DNA from: Roseovarius bejariae
GTDB lineage: Bacteria; Pseudomonadota; Alphaproteobacteria; Rhodobacterales; Rhodobacteraceae
Length of the DNA stretch: 64,000 nucleotides
NCBI RefSeq assembly: GCF_009669325.1
Contig: NZ_SZWE01000001.1
Span: forward strand, 558,402-622,401
Reading direction: 5' to 3'
A program made the translations under genes and the position numbers. The stretch's first letter is position 1. Each line of letters opens with the position of its first letter. The notes beneath the pieces were generated by a model that worked only from the letters and a program-made list of their open reading frames with translations, had not been told where the DNA came from and did no database searches. Below are positions 19,775 to 29,892 of the stretch, in pieces.

Positions 19775-21597
19775 TGTGCGGTATTGTAGGCGTCCTAGGC
19801 AAACACGAAGCGTCTCCCATCCTCGTCGAGGCCCTCAAGCGACTGGAATATCGCGGCTATGACAGCGCCGGGATCGCCACGCTGCACGAAGGCCATCTCG
19901 AACGCCGCCGCGCGGTGGGAAAACTGGTCAATCTCTCCGACCTGCTGGTGCACGAGCCGCTGGCCGGCAAGGCCGGTATCGGCCACACCCGCTGGGCCAC
20001 CCACGGCGCGCCGACGCTGGGCAATACACACCCGCATCGCGCCGGGCCGGTGGCCGTGGTGCATAACGGGATCATCGAGAACTACCGCGAATTGCGCGCC
20101 GATCTGGCCGAACGCGGCATCGGGTTCGACACTGACACCGACACCGAAACCGTGGCGCTGCTGACCCATGGCTATCTCGATCAGGGCTATGCCCCCATCG
20201 ACGCGGCGAAGGCCACAATCGACCGGCTGGAAGGGGCCTATGCGCTGGCCTTCCTCTTCGATGGCGAACCCGACCTGATGATCGCCGCCCGAAAGGGCAG
20301 CCCGCTGGCCATCGGCCACGGCGAGGAGGAGATGTACGTCGGCTCCGACGCCATCGCGCTCGCCCCTTTCACCAACCGGATCACCTATCTCGAAGAAGGC
20401 GACATCGCCGTCCTCAGCCGCACGAGCCTGACGATCACCGATGCCAACGGCGAGCTGGCCAACCGCGAGGTCCGCACCATCCGCATCGACAGCACACAGG
20501 TCGACAAGGGCGGGCACAAGCACTTCATGGCCAAGGAGATCGCCGAACAACCCTCCGTCATCGGCGATGCCCTGCGCCATTACCTTTCCGACGATGGCCG
20601 CGACGTGGTGCTGCCCGGCGCAGATCTCGATTTTACCCAGTTCGACCGCATGATCATGGTCGCCTGCGGCACCGCCTATTACGCCTGCCTCACCGCGAAA
20701 TACTGGTTCGAGCAACTGGCCGGAATGCCGGTCGAGGTCGATATCGCCTCGGAATTCCGCTATCGCGAACCGCCCATTCCCGCCCGCACCGGCGCGCTTT
20801 TCGTCAGCCAATCGGGCGAAACCGCCGACACGCTGGCCGCCATGCGCTATTGCGAGGGGCGCGCCGACAAGGTGCTTTCTGTGGTCAATGTCCCCGAAAG
20901 CTCCATCGCCCGCGAGAGCGACATCGCCCTGCCGATCCTTGCCGGCACCGAAATCGGCGTCGCCTCCACCAAGGCGTTCACCTGCCAGCTCACGGTGCTC
21001 TTGCTGCTGGCCCTCAAGGCCGCCCATGATCGCGGGACCCGATCCCCCGAGGAGTTGGCCGATACGCTCTCCAACCTGCGCGGGTTGCCCGCGACCATCA
21101 ACCACGCGCTCGAACTGGACCCGGCCTTCAAAACCGCCGCCCGACAGTTGGCCGAGGCCGACAACGCGCTGTTCCTGGGCCGGGGCCTGATGTACCCCCT
21201 CGCACTGGAAGGTGCCCTGAAACTCAAGGAAATCAGCTACATACACGCCGAAGCTTATGCATCGGGGGAGCTCAAGCACGGCCCGATCGCCCTCATCGAC
21301 AAAACGATGCCGGTGGTGGTCATGGCCCCTTGCGACGCGCTTTTCGACAAGACCGTTTCCAACATGCAGGAGGTCATGGCCCGCGGCGGCAAGGTCATGC
21401 TGATCACCGACCGCGCGGGCGCCGAAGCGGCCAATGATGGCGTCTGGACACAGATCACCCTGCCCGATGTCGACCCCATCCTGTCGCCCATCCTCTATGC
21501 CCTGCCCGCACAACTTCTGGCCTATCACACGGCAGTCGCAAAGGGCACAGACGCGGACCAGCCGCGCAACCTCGCAAAATCCGTGACGGTGGAATAA
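19774..21597 (+). CDS. glmS: Glutamine-fructose-6-phosphate aminotransferase (isomerising)
   Basis: GlmS (607 residues) converts fructose-6-phosphate and glutamine to glucosamine-6-phosphate, the entry to amino-sugar synthesis. The N-terminal nucleophile is Cys2 in MCGIVG, with the glutaminase domain over about 1-220 (HTRWATHG, HNGIIENY). Two SIS isomerase domains follow (SQSGETADTLAA), and the typical C-terminus ending LAKSVTVE is intact. It is translationally coupled to glmU. Confidence 0.97.
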   Translation: MCGIVGVLGKHEASPILVEALKRLEYRGYDSAGIATLHEGHLERRRAVGKLVNLSDLLVHEPLAGKAGIGHTRWATHGAPTLGNTHPHRAGPVAVVHNGIIENYRELRADLAERGIGFDTDTDTETVALLTHGYLDQGYAPIDAAKATIDRLEGAYALAFLFDGEPDLMIAARKGSPLAIGHGEEEMYVGSDAIALAPFTNRITYLEEGDIAVLSRTSLTITDANGELANREVRTIRIDSTQVDKGGHKHFMAKEIAEQPSVIGDALRHYLSDDGRDVVLPGADLDFTQFDRMIMVACGTAYYACLTAKYWFEQLAGMPVEVDIASEFRYREPPIPARTGALFVSQSGETADTLAAMRYCEGRADKVLSVVNVPESSIARESDIALPILAGTEIGVASTKAFTCQLTVLLLLALKAAHDRGTRSPEELADTLSNLRGLPATINHALELDPAFKTAARQLAEADNALFLGRGLMYPLALEGALKLKEISYIHAEAYASGELKHGPIALIDKTMPVVVMAPCDALFDKTVSNMQEVMARGGKVMLITDRAGAEAANDGVWTQITLPDVDPILSPILYALPAQLLAYHTAVAKGTDADQPRNLAKSVTVE

Positions 21598-21606
21598 CCC
21601 CGACGC

Positions 21607-21627
21607 GCCCCGGGCATGCCCCGGGGC
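21607..21627. terminator. Hairpin between convergent glmS and lipoprotein gene
   Basis: A GCCCCGG / CCGGGGC stem with a 7-base loop starts 10 bases after the glmS stop. There is no T-run, so intrinsic termination is uncertain. Confidence 0.4.
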
Positions 21628-21681
21628 CTCACAGGGTTTGCACACAAAGAACCGGGATGGTCACCGCGGGCCGACACGGCC

Positions 21682-22200
21682 TCAGTTCAGCCGGTAAACC
21701 TTCACCTCTGGCAGTTCGGTCAGGCCAACCCCCAACAGGCGCATCGCCGCCAGAGAAAGCTGGCTACCCGCCCCGCGCGGCGCATCCAGCGGCAGAAGGT
21801 CCACCGCAACCTGCGCGCCACTCGCCGGATCCTCCACACGCCCCTTGGCGGGCGCGCTGACAAGCGGTGTCTTCATCCAGATACCGGCCTCCGACGGCGC
21901 GCCCAGCGAGGCAATCGTTGTCCCCAAAAGTTTTGCCCCGGCCCCGCTTTGCGCCGTCTGAACCGCCGCGAGACGCTCTTCTTCGGTGGTGGTATCGAAC
22001 TCTTCAGCGGTGCGCGCGCCCTCGGGCGGGCGCTGGCCCATAGTCACACCGGATGGTCGCACCCTTGGCCGGGTTTGCCCCTCCGCCGGGGTCAGCACCT
22101 CGATATCGCTTTTCGGCCCAGCCCGGTCAAAAAGTCCCTGACCCGGCGTACAACCGGCCAGCGGCATGGCCAGAATGGCAATCGCAAAACCTGTTCTCAT
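21682..22200 (-). CDS. Putative lipoprotein
   Basis: This 172-residue protein has a type II signal peptide with lipobox L-A-G-C at about Cys17, chosen by starting at ATG 22198-22200. The mature part is polar, with a low-complexity Pro/Gly/Thr-rich region and a C-terminal hydrophobic-polar segment ending VYRLN. No known domain was recognised. Similar proteins in Rhodobacteraceae have been labelled D-galactarate dehydratase in automatic annotation; nothing in this sequence supports that enzyme. It is convergent with glmS and divergent from moaA. Confidence 0.65.
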   Translation of the reverse strand: MRTGFAIAILAMPLAGCTPGQGLFDRAGPKSDIEVLTPAEGQTRPRVRPSGVTMGQRPPEGARTAEEFDTTTEEERLAAVQTAQSGAGAKLLGTTIASLGAPSEAGIWMKTPLVSAPAKGRVEDPASGAQVAVDLLPLDAPRGAGSQLSLAAMRLLGVGLTELPEVKVYRLN

Positions 22201-22287
22201 AAGAATAGTCGTAAACCCGTACCAACTGCCCTGCAACGACCAAGATCGTACTTGCCCCACCCCGGGCAAAGCCTTACCTTTTCACTC

Positions 22288-23295
22288 ATGACCGCACCTC
22301 TTATTGATCCATTCCAGCGCGCGATCTCCTACCTGCGCGTCTCCGTCACGGACCGCTGCGATTTTCGCTGCGTCTATTGCATGTCCGAGAACATGACTTT
22401 CCTGCCCAAGAAGGAATTGCTGACGCTCGAAGAACTGGACCGCATGTGTTCGACCTTCGTACGCATGGGCGTTGAGAAACTTCGCATCACGGGCGGGGAA
22501 CCCTTGGTGCGCAAGGGCATCATGACGTTTTTCAACTCCATGACCCGGCATTTGGACTCCGGCGACCTCAAGGAACTGACCCTCACCACCAACGGCAGTC
22601 AGCTTGAGCGTTTCGCCGATGATCTCTACGCCGCCGGGGTGCGCCGGGTGAATATCTCGCTCGATACGCTCGACGAGAAAAAATTCGCCGACATCACCCG
22701 CTGGGGCCGTCTGCCCCAGGTCATCAAGGGGATCGACGCGGCACAACGCGCAGGCCTGCGCGTCAAGATCAACACCGTGGCCCTCAAGGGGTTCAACGAA
22801 GAAGAGCTGTTCACCCTCGTCGAGTGGTGCAAGAACCGCGACATGGACCTGACGTTCATCGAGGTCATGCCGATGGGCGACATCGGCAATGAAGACCGCC
22901 TCGACCAATACTGGAAACTCACGGACCTGCGCGAACGGCTGGCCGAAAATTACACCCTGACCGACCTGCCCGAGCGCACAGGTGGCCCCGCCCGCTATGT
23001 CCGGCTTGAAGAAACTCAACAAAAAATTGGATTCATCACCCCGCTAAGCCATAATTTCTGTGAATCTTGCAACCGCGTCCGCCTCACCTGCACCGGGGAG
23101 CTTTACATGTGCCTCGGTCAGGAAGACATGGCCGACCTGCGCGCGCCCCTGCGCAACAACCCGGGCAATGACGCGCCTTTGGAAGAGGCCATTCGCGCCG
23201 CCATCGCGCTCAAGCCCAAGGGGCATGACTTCGATTACTCCCGCCAGTCGGTCGATGGCCGCATGACGCGGCACATGAGCCACACCGGCGGCTGA
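22288..23295 (+). CDS. moaA: GTP 3',8-cyclase MoaA
   Basis: This radical-SAM enzyme (335 residues) converts GTP to the cyclised precursor in the first step of molybdenum cofactor synthesis. The SAM cluster motif is CDFRCVYC near the N-terminus. The second [4Fe-4S] cluster cysteines lie in [12 protein letters not shown] plus a downstream cysteine. The C-terminus ends in the conserved Gly-Gly needed for activity. The ATG at 22288 gives the usual N-terminus, although no strong ribosome binding site is visible. The stop overlaps the waaA start by one base. Confidence 0.95.
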   Translation: MTAPLIDPFQRAISYLRVSVTDRCDFRCVYCMSENMTFLPKKELLTLEELDRMCSTFVRMGVEKLRITGGEPLVRKGIMTFFNSMTRHLDSGDLKELTLTTNGSQLERFADDLYAAGVRRVNISLDTLDEKKFADITRWGRLPQVIKGIDAAQRAGLRVKINTVALKGFNEEELFTLVEWCKNRDMDLTFIEVMPMGDIGNEDRLDQYWKLTDLRERLAENYTLTDLPERTGGPARYVRLEETQQKIGFITPLSHNFCESCNRVRLTCTGELYMCLGQEDMADLRAPLRNNPGNDAPLEEAIRAAIALKPKGHDFDYSRQSVDGRMTRHMSHTGG

Positions 23296-24581
23296 TGTCC
23301 GGGCCTGCCGCGCCCCTGCCGGTCCGCCTCTACGGCGTGGCCGCCAACCTGATCGCGCCACTGGCCTACCGCCGCGTGCGCGCCAAGCTCGAGGCACAAG
23401 GCACCCCGGCAGGCCGCGTCAGGGAACGCATGGGCCGCGCCACCGTGGCCCGCACCGAAGGACGGGTCGTCTGGTTCCACGCGGCCTCCGTCGGCGAAAG
23501 CCTTTCGGTCCTGCGCCTCATCGAGGAAATGGGCCTACAGCAACCCGATTTATCCTTTCTCATCACCTCCGGCACGGCCACCTCGGCCCAGATCGTCGGC
23601 AAACGCCTGCCCCCGCGCACACAGCACCAGTTCGCCCCCCTCGATTCCCGCCGCGCCGTGGCGCGGTTTCTCGATCACTGGCGCCCCGAGGCGGCCGTTT
23701 TCGTGGAAAGCGAGCTTTGGCCCAACATGCTGCGGGGGGCCAAGGCGCGCGGCCTGCCATTGGCCCTCGTCAATGCACGCATCTCCGACAGGTCCGCCCG
23801 GAACTGGAAACGTCTCTCCGCCACCGCGCGCCACCTGCTGGATCATTTCACCCTGATCCACTGTCAGGATGCCCGCACCGCCCGCCATTTCCACGACATC
23901 GGCCTTGCCCACGCCGCCCCGGGCGTGAACCTCAAATCCCTCTCCGGCGCGCTGCCTTTCGACAAGGTCGAACTCACCCGCCTGCGCGAGGTGATCGGCG
24001 CGCGCCCCTTCTGGCTCGCCGCCTCCACCCATCCGGGCGAAGACGAAGTGATGATCGAAGCTCACAAAGCCCTCCTCAAGACCCTCCCCGAGGCACTTCT
24101 CCTCCTCGTGCCCCGTCACCCCGAGCGCGCCAACCAGATCGAAGTGCAACTGGCCGAGGCCGGCCTGACCAGTGCCCGGCGCTCAACCGGCATGGCCCTG
24201 ACGCCCGACACCCAATGCTACCTCGCCGACACCCTGGGCGAGATGGGCCTGTGGTACGCGCTTTCGCCCGTCACCTGCCTCTGCGGCTCCTTCGCGCCCG
24301 TGGGCGGCCACAACCCCTATGAACCCGCCCACGCGGGCTCGGCCATTCTTCACGGGCCGCTTTATGCCAATTTTTCCGAGACTTACGCCGATCTCGCAGC
24401 CCAGAACGCCGCTACCGAGGTGACCGATGCAAGGGCGCTTGCCAAGGAACTGACCACGCTTCTGACCAAGCCCGACACCCTCGCCACCCGCCGCGCCGCC
24501 AGCCGCGCCTTCGCCGCCGGTCAGGCCGACGCGCTGCACGACATGGCCGAAACCCTTTCCAAGGCGCTGTCACTGGGCTAA
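23295..24581 (+). CDS. waaA: 3-deoxy-D-manno-octulosonic acid transferase
   Basis: This 428-residue GT30 enzyme attaches Kdo to lipid A at the cytoplasmic face of the inner membrane. The catalytic-base region HAASVGE (Glu68) and the segments SGTATSAQIV, VESELWPNML and FGSFAPVGGHNP-like CGSFAPVGGHNP are present. It starts on the last base of the moaA stop (TGATG). With the next gene it forms an LPS inner-core pair. Whether it adds one or more Kdo residues cannot be read from sequence. Confidence 0.93.
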   Translation: MSGPAAPLPVRLYGVAANLIAPLAYRRVRAKLEAQGTPAGRVRERMGRATVARTEGRVVWFHAASVGESLSVLRLIEEMGLQQPDLSFLITSGTATSAQIVGKRLPPRTQHQFAPLDSRRAVARFLDHWRPEAAVFVESELWPNMLRGAKARGLPLALVNARISDRSARNWKRLSATARHLLDHFTLIHCQDARTARHFHDIGLAHAAPGVNLKSLSGALPFDKVELTRLREVIGARPFWLAASTHPGEDEVMIEAHKALLKTLPEALLLLVPRHPERANQIEVQLAEAGLTSARRSTGMALTPDTQCYLADTLGEMGLWYALSPVTCLCGSFAPVGGHNPYEPAHAGSAILHGPLYANFSETYADLAAQNAATEVTDARALAKELTTLLTKPDTLATRRAASRAFAAGQADALHDMAETLSKALSLG

Positions 24582-24612
24582 GCAATCGGCACACAATACC
24601 AAGGCCCACCCC

Positions 24613-25653
24613 GTGCCCGAGCTGATCGTCACCAATTTCAACCGCAATTTCACCGGGGTCTCGGCCACCGCCGCCGGCGTAATCCACCAACAGATGCAGT
24701 ACTACGACCTCGCCCTCGCGGGCCACGCCCTGCCCGGTTGTCCCGATCCGATCACCAAGCGCGAGGCCCTCCGCCTCTCGCGCACACCACCGCAAAACCG
24801 CCCCTTCACCATCTGGCACGTGCGCCGCAACACGGAAATGCGCACCGCCCTCTGGGCGCGCGACATCCTGCGCCTGCCCGTGAAGATCGTCTTCACCTCC
24901 GCCGCCCAGCGCCGCCATTCGGCCTTCCCGCGCTGGCTCATCTCGCGGATGGACGCGGTGATCGCCACCACCGAGCGCGCTGCGGACTTCGTCCCCCATG
25001 TTCGCGCGGTCGTCCCCCATGGCGTCGATTGTACCCGTTTCACCCCGGCCACGAACCGCACTGCCGCATGGGCCGCCACCGGCTATCCCGGCACCCGCGG
25101 CATTGCCACCATCGGGCGTATCCGCCCCGAAAAAGGCACCGACCGTTTCGTCGAGGCGATGCTCGCCTACCTGCCGACCGCCCCCGATGTCACCGCCCTC
25201 GTCATCGGCCGCGCCGCCAAATCCGACGCGGGCTTTCTGTCTGATCTGCAACAGAAAATCGCCAAGGCCGGCCTCACCGACCGAATCCTGTTTCCCGGCG
25301 AAATCCCCCCCGGCGATCTTCCCGGGCTCACCCGGGCGCTCTCGGCCATCGTGCAACTGCCCCGCTACGAAGGCTACGGCATGACACCGCTCGAAGGCAT
25401 GGCCAGCGGCGTGCCCTTCGTGGCCACCGACGCAGGCTACTACCGGCATTTCACGCAAAACGGCACCACCGGGTTCATCACCCCCGAGGATGATGCCAAG
25501 GCCACCGCAGAGGCCCTGACGACGCTGCTATCCGAAAGCACCCACGAAAAAATGGCCCAAGCCGCCCGCCACGCCGCCGAATCCCTCTTCAGCATCGAGG
25601 CCGAAGCGCAGGGCATCTCACAAGTGTACGAGGCCCTCTGGAGCGCCTCATAA
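24613..25653 (+). CDS. LpcC-like LPS core glycosyltransferase (GT4)
   Basis: This 346-residue protein is a GT-B glycosyltransferase of family 4. The C-terminal domain has IGRIRPEKGTDRFVEA and the nucleotide-sugar motif RYEGYGMTPLEGMASG with the E-x7-E glutamates. The N-terminal segment TNFNRNFTGVSATA resembles that of the rhizobial mannosyltransferase LpcC, which adds mannose to Kdo. It begins at GTG 24613, 31 bases after waaA, so a role in extending the inner core right after Kdo transfer is likely. The donor sugar is inferred. Confidence 0.82.
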   Translation: MPELIVTNFNRNFTGVSATAAGVIHQQMQYYDLALAGHALPGCPDPITKREALRLSRTPPQNRPFTIWHVRRNTEMRTALWARDILRLPVKIVFTSAAQRRHSAFPRWLISRMDAVIATTERAADFVPHVRAVVPHGVDCTRFTPATNRTAAWAATGYPGTRGIATIGRIRPEKGTDRFVEAMLAYLPTAPDVTALVIGRAAKSDAGFLSDLQQKIAKAGLTDRILFPGEIPPGDLPGLTRALSAIVQLPRYEGYGMTPLEGMASGVPFVATDAGYYRHFTQNGTTGFITPEDDAKATAEALTTLLSESTHEKMAQAARHAAESLFSIEAEAQGISQVYEALWSAS

Positions 25654-25660
25654 CCCTTCA

Positions 25661-25717
25661 TCTTTCCTGAGAATACTCCGGGGGAATCGCCCGCAGGGCG
25701 ATGGGGGCAGCGCCCCC
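25661..25717 (+). repeat. Composite intergenic repeat with two hairpins (copy C)
   Basis: TCTTTCCTGAGAATACTCCG is followed by hairpin 1 at 25686-25702 (ATCGCCC-GCA-GGGCGAT) and hairpin 2 at 25703-25717 (GGGGGC-AGC-GCCCCC). It lies between the convergent glycosyltransferase and M20 genes and may terminate both. Confidence 0.7.
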
Positions 25718-25722
25718 AAAGC

Positions 25723-26889
25723 TTACCCGCCCAGGGGCATCCGCTGCTCGGCGATCCCCGCCCACCAGCTACAGCCGGCCGGGATCGCATCGTCGTTAAA
25801 GTTATACTCCGGGTGATGCACCATGGCCGTGTCGCCATTGCCCACAAGGATATAGGCCCCGGGCCGCGCCTCCAGCATGAAGGCGAAATCCTCCCCGCCC
25901 ATGACAAGCGGCGCCTCGTCGCACTGCCCGCTGACCGATTTGGCCACCTCTGCGGCAAAGTCGGTCTGCGCGTCATGGTTCACCATCACCGGGTAATTGC
26001 GCTGGTACTCAAGGGTGATCTTCCCCCCCATGGCCGTGCCCAGATGCTCACAGATCGCCCCCATACGCTCTTCGGCCAGATCGCGCATCTCCGGGCTCAG
26101 GGTCCGCACCGTTCCCATCAGGTCCACGCCCTGCGGGATCACGTTGAAGGCCTTCGAGGTGGTCTCCATCGAGGTGACCGAAACAACCAATTGCTCCGTC
26201 GGGTCGGCATTGCGGCTGGCAATGCTTTGCAAGGCGCTGACCAGTTGCGCGGTCATCACCACCGGGTCCACCGTGTCATGCGGTTTGGCCGCATGGCCGC
26301 CTCGTCCGCGCACCTCGATCTTGAACAGGTCGGTCGCGGCGAAAAACGGCCCCGGACGGATCGCGAAGCTGCCCTCCGGCATACCGGGCCAATTGTGCAT
26401 CCCGTACACCTCCTGCACGCCGAACCGTTCCATCAACCCGTCCTCGCACATCTCGCGGCCGCCCCCGCCGCCCTCTTCGGCGGGCTGGAAGATCACCACG
26501 ACGGTGCCGTCGAAATTGCGGGTCTCGGCAAGGTATCGCGCCGCGCCCAGCAGCATCGCGGTATGGCCGTCATGGCCGCAGGCATGCATCGCACCGGGCG
26601 TTTCGCTGGCATAATCCACCCCCGTTGCCTCGTGAATCGGCAAGGCGTCCATGTCGGCCCGCAACCCGATCACCTTGCCCGATCCCGTTTCGCGCCCCTT
26701 GATCACGCCGACGACCCCGGTGCGCCCGATGCCGGTTTCCACCGTGTCACAGCCGAAGTCCCGCAGCTTCTCAGCCACCAGCGCACTGGTGCGGTGCGTC
26801 TCGAACAGGATTTCGGGGTGGCGGTGAATATCCCGCCGCCACGCGGTGATCTCGTCATGCAGTTCGGCAAAGCGGTTCTTCACGGGCAT
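25723..26889 (-). CDS. M20 family amidohydrolase (hippurate hydrolase type)
   Basis: This 388-residue metal-dependent hydrolase shows the M20D pattern. DMDALPI and HACGHDGHTAML hold the first metal ligands, the catalytic Glu-Glu pair is in PAEEGGGGG, and a C-terminal histidine lies in VHHPEYNFND. A dimerisation domain is inserted around RGRGGHAAKPH. Members cleave N-acyl amino acids or amino-acid conjugates. The ATG at 26887-26889 has GAGGA upstream and was preferred to the longer frame. It is divergent from a dipeptide-type ABC importer, which could supply its substrate; this is inference. Confidence 0.88.
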   Translation of the reverse strand: MPVKNRFAELHDEITAWRRDIHRHPEILFETHRTSALVAEKLRDFGCDTVETGIGRTGVVGVIKGRETGSGKVIGLRADMDALPIHEATGVDYASETPGAMHACGHDGHTAMLLGAARYLAETRNFDGTVVVIFQPAEEGGGGGREMCEDGLMERFGVQEVYGMHNWPGMPEGSFAIRPGPFFAATDLFKIEVRGRGGHAAKPHDTVDPVVMTAQLVSALQSIASRNADPTEQLVVSVTSMETTSKAFNVIPQGVDLMGTVRTLSPEMRDLAEERMGAICEHLGTAMGGKITLEYQRNYPVMVNHDAQTDFAAEVAKSVSGQCDEAPLVMGGEDFAFMLEARPGAYILVGNGDTAMVHHPEYNFNDDAIPAGCSWWAGIAEQRMPLGG

Positions 26890-27145
26890 CTCGTCGGTCC
26901 TCGGGTTGGGGAAGTTACCTTTCAACCTGACGGCTTTGGCCGGGATTTCAACGGCAATCTGTCGGCAGGTTGTGCAAAAACAGCACAGGGACAAAACCAA
27001 AGGTTGCACGGGCCCGCCCTTTTCGCGCAATTAGATCATCGAATTGTGGAGGGTGCCACCTGCCGCGCAGAGGCGTGAGCGGTGACAGCAATAACGGCAG
27101 AACCGGCCCGGCAGACCCGGCCAATGCCATGTAACAGGAGGAGCC

Positions 27146-28894
27146 ATGCCCATTTTCGGCCATAGCGCCCAGCGCAAGGCGCGCCGACGGTCTAGCGGGC
27201 TCGCGGGCCTGCTCGTGGCTCTCGTGAATTTCGCGGTTCTCATGGCCCTTGTGGCGCCCCGGACCGCACAGGCCGATACCCTGCGCTTGCGGAACTGGCA
27301 GGCTCCCTCGACGCTCAATCCCTATCTCTCCGCCGGGGCCAAGGATGTCGAAGCCGCCAGCCTCGTGCTCGAACCGCTGGCCCTGACCGACCCGGACGGC
27401 GCCTTGATCCCAAGGCTGGCCGCAAGGATACCCACCCGCGAAAACGGCGGCATCAGCCCGGATGGCATGGCGATGACATGGAGGTTGCGCGACGGTCTCA
27501 CGTGGTCCGACGGCTCGCCGCTGACCTCGGCAGATGTGAAATTCACATGGGCCTATTGCATGACCCCCGGCGCGGGCTGCGCACAGACCATGAAATTCGC
27601 CGGAATCACCCGCATCGACACCCCCGATGCCCTGACGGCCACCCTGCATTTCGACGCCCCCCGCCCCATGCCCTACCAGGCTTTCGTCGGGCCACGGGCG
27701 CCGGTTCTGCAAAAGGCGCAGTTCGCGGGTTGCCTCGGCCCCAAGGCCCAGCAATGCGGACAGGAAAACGCCGCCCCCATCGGCACCGGCCCTTTCGTGG
27801 TGCGCCTGTTTCAACCCGGCAACCTGGCCGAGTTCACCGCCAATCCCGCCTATCGCACCCCTCGCCAGCCAGCGTTTGACCGGGTGGTCCTGCAAGGCGG
27901 CGGCGAGGCCGCGGGCGCCGCCCGCGCCGTGCTGCAAACCGGCGAGGCGGATTTCGCCACCAACCTGCAACTGCCACCCGAGGTGCTGCGCACCATGCAG
28001 GCCACAGGGCGAGGTCGGCTTCTCACCGCCTTCGGCCCGTTGCTCGAACGCCTCGTCTTCAACCTGACCGATCCCGACCCGGCCCTCCGGTCCGGGCGGT
28101 CCACCACCAGCCACCCGCATCCTGTTCTCTCGGATGCGCGCGTCCGCGAAGCACTCAGCCTCGCCCTCGATCGCGCGGCGCTGGTCGAGCTGGGCTATGG
28201 CCCGGCAGGTCGGGTGGCCTGCGCGCTCATCCCCGCCCCCGCACGCTTTGCCCCGCCGCGGCCCGACGGCTGCGCCGACCAGAACCTCGCCCGCGCCCGC
28301 GCCCTGCTGGACCAGGCGGGGTGGAGCGACACCGATGGCGACGGCCTGCGCGACAAGAACGGCAGGCCCCTCCGCCTGACGTTCCAGACCTCGGTCAATC
28401 CCGTCCGGCAGGATTTCCAGGTGGTGATACAGGGGTGGTGGCGGCAAATCGGCGTCGAGACCGGCTTGCGCGCCATCGACGCCAGCATCTTCTTCGGCTC
28501 CGACCCGGGCAACCCCGACACCTACCAGAAATTCAACGCCGACGTGCAAATGTTCGCCTCGGCCTTCGATGGCACCGATCCCGGCCCCTTCCTCGCCAAT
28601 TGGCGCTGTGAAAACATCCCCTCGCCCGCCAACAGCTGGCAAGGGTCCAACATTGCCCGCATCTGTGACCCCGCCTTCGATGCGCTCTCGGCACAACTGG
28701 CCCAAACCGCCGCTCCAAAGGCCCGCGCGCAACTGGTCCAACGCATGTCCCAACGCCTCACCGACAGCCACGCACTTGTCCCGCTGGTCCACCGCGGACG
28801 GGTGGCCGCCAGCGCCAAGGACCTGCTCGGCCCCAAGCTCAACCCGTGGGGCAGCCCCTATTGGAACATCGCCACATGGCGCCGCGCCCGCTGA
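27146..28894 (+). CDS. Peptide-type ABC transporter substrate-binding protein (SBP family 5)
   Basis: This 582-residue periplasmic binding protein has an N-terminal signal segment (hydrophobic 18-36, cleavage after AQA about residue 43). The body shows the family 5 layout, with DGLTWSDGSPLTSADVKFTW as its signature. The start ATG at 27146 has AGGAGG directly upstream. It captures oligopeptides, nickel or other polar solutes in the family; the ligand here is unknown. It overlaps the first permease gene by 19 bases and heads a three-gene operon without ATPase genes. Confidence 0.9.
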   Translation: MPIFGHSAQRKARRRSSGLAGLLVALVNFAVLMALVAPRTAQADTLRLRNWQAPSTLNPYLSAGAKDVEAASLVLEPLALTDPDGALIPRLAARIPTRENGGISPDGMAMTWRLRDGLTWSDGSPLTSADVKFTWAYCMTPGAGCAQTMKFAGITRIDTPDALTATLHFDAPRPMPYQAFVGPRAPVLQKAQFAGCLGPKAQQCGQENAAPIGTGPFVVRLFQPGNLAEFTANPAYRTPRQPAFDRVVLQGGGEAAGAARAVLQTGEADFATNLQLPPEVLRTMQATGRGRLLTAFGPLLERLVFNLTDPDPALRSGRSTTSHPHPVLSDARVREALSLALDRAALVELGYGPAGRVACALIPAPARFAPPRPDGCADQNLARARALLDQAGWSDTDGDGLRDKNGRPLRLTFQTSVNPVRQDFQVVIQGWWRQIGVETGLRAIDASIFFGSDPGNPDTYQKFNADVQMFASAFDGTDPGPFLANWRCENIPSPANSWQGSNIARICDPAFDALSAQLAQTAAPKARAQLVQRMSQRLTDSHALVPLVHRGRVAASAKDLLGPKLNPWGSPYWNIATWRRAR

Positions 28895-29892
28895 TCGACG
28901 TCGCCCGCCGCGGCCTTGCCCTCGGCCTCAGCCTCCTGCTGATTGCCCTCGCGATCTTCGGCCTGCTCTCGCTCGCCCCCGGCGATCCGCTGGCGCATAT
29001 GCCGCTGACCCTTCCGCCCGAGGTGCGCGCCGCCATGCGTGAGGCCATGGGCCTCGACGCCCCATGGCCCGCGCGCCTTGCCCTCTGGCTCCGGCAGGTC
29101 CTGGTGATCGAACCGCTGGCGCTTTGCGATGCCCTCCTCGGCACCGCATGGGCCGAGGGGCTGCCGCGCCTGATTAGCTGGCACAGCCATACCCCGGTGA
29201 CAGGGCTTATCGCCGACCGCCTGCCGCAAACCCTGCGCCTCATGGGGCTGGCCTATCTGCTTGGCCTCGCCTGTGCCCTGCCATTGGGCCTCTGGCAGGC
29301 CCATACCCATCGAAGCCCCGGCGACCACGCCGCAAGCGCGCTGACGATGACGGCCTATGCCCTGCCGCCCTTCGTCACGGCGCTGCTGCTGATCTGGCTG
29401 TTTTCCATCACGCTGGGCTGGCTGCCCTCGGGCTACGACCCAAGCCACCGGATCACCGATGCCCAAAGCCTCTGGATCGAGGCCCGGCAACTCCTCCTGC
29501 CGGTCATCGTCCTCAGCCTGCAAATCACCGCGCAACTCGCCCGTCACCTGCGCGCCAGCGCGATCGAGGTCCTCCACGCCGACCACATCCGCACGGCCCG
29601 CGCCAAGGGCCTCGGCCCCCGTGCGCTCCTGACGGGCCACGTCATGCGCCACGCCATGGTCCCGGTCATCACCCTCATGGCACTTGGCCTGCCACAGGTC
29701 TTCGGGGGCGCCATCATCACCGAGCAGGTCTTCGCCATCAACGGCATCGGTCATCTGCTGATCTCCTCGATCCACGCGGGCGACCTGCCGGTGGTGCAAA
29801 CCATCACCCTGCTGATCGCCGTGCTGGTGGTGCTGGCCAACCTGCTGGCCGATGCCGCCTATCGCTGGCTCGACCCGAGGATCGCGGCATGA
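28876..29892 (+). CDS. ABC transporter permease (DppB type)
   Basis: This 338-residue inner-membrane permease has about six transmembrane helices and the EAA-type loop EVLHADHIRTARAKGLG that contacts the ATPase. The C-terminal part GGAIITEQVFAINGIG is typical of the DppB/OppB subunit. The ATG at 28876 overlaps the upstream binding-protein gene by 19 bases. The periplasmic loop after helix 1 is shaped as in dipeptide importers. Its stop overlaps the next permease start (ATGA). Confidence 0.92.
   Translation: MAPRPLIDVARRGLALGLSLLLIALAIFGLLSLAPGDPLAHMPLTLPPEVRAAMREAMGLDAPWPARLALWLRQVLVIEPLALCDALLGTAWAEGLPRLISWHSHTPVTGLIADRLPQTLRLMGLAYLLGLACALPLGLWQAHTHRSPGDHAASALTMTAYALPPFVTALLLIWLFSITLGWLPSGYDPSHRITDAQSLWIEARQLLLPVIVLSLQITAQLARHLRASAIEVLHADHIRTARAKGLGPRALLTGHVMRHAMVPVITLMALGLPQVFGGAIITEQVFAINGIGHLLISSIHAGDLPVVQTITLLIAVLVVLANLLADAAYRWLDPRIAA

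Noticed and set aside
19795..21645. A 616-codon open frame antisense to glmS, and similar long antisense frames across nuo, liuD, ftsZ and others
   Set aside because: They lie opposite genes with clear catalytic motifs, and their translations are low-complexity Arg/His/Gly-rich without recognisable domains. High GC content with third-position bias explains them.
21682..22200. D-galactarate dehydratase as the name of the small lipoprotein
   Set aside because: The protein is too short and has no dehydratase motif. The label looks like propagated misannotation.
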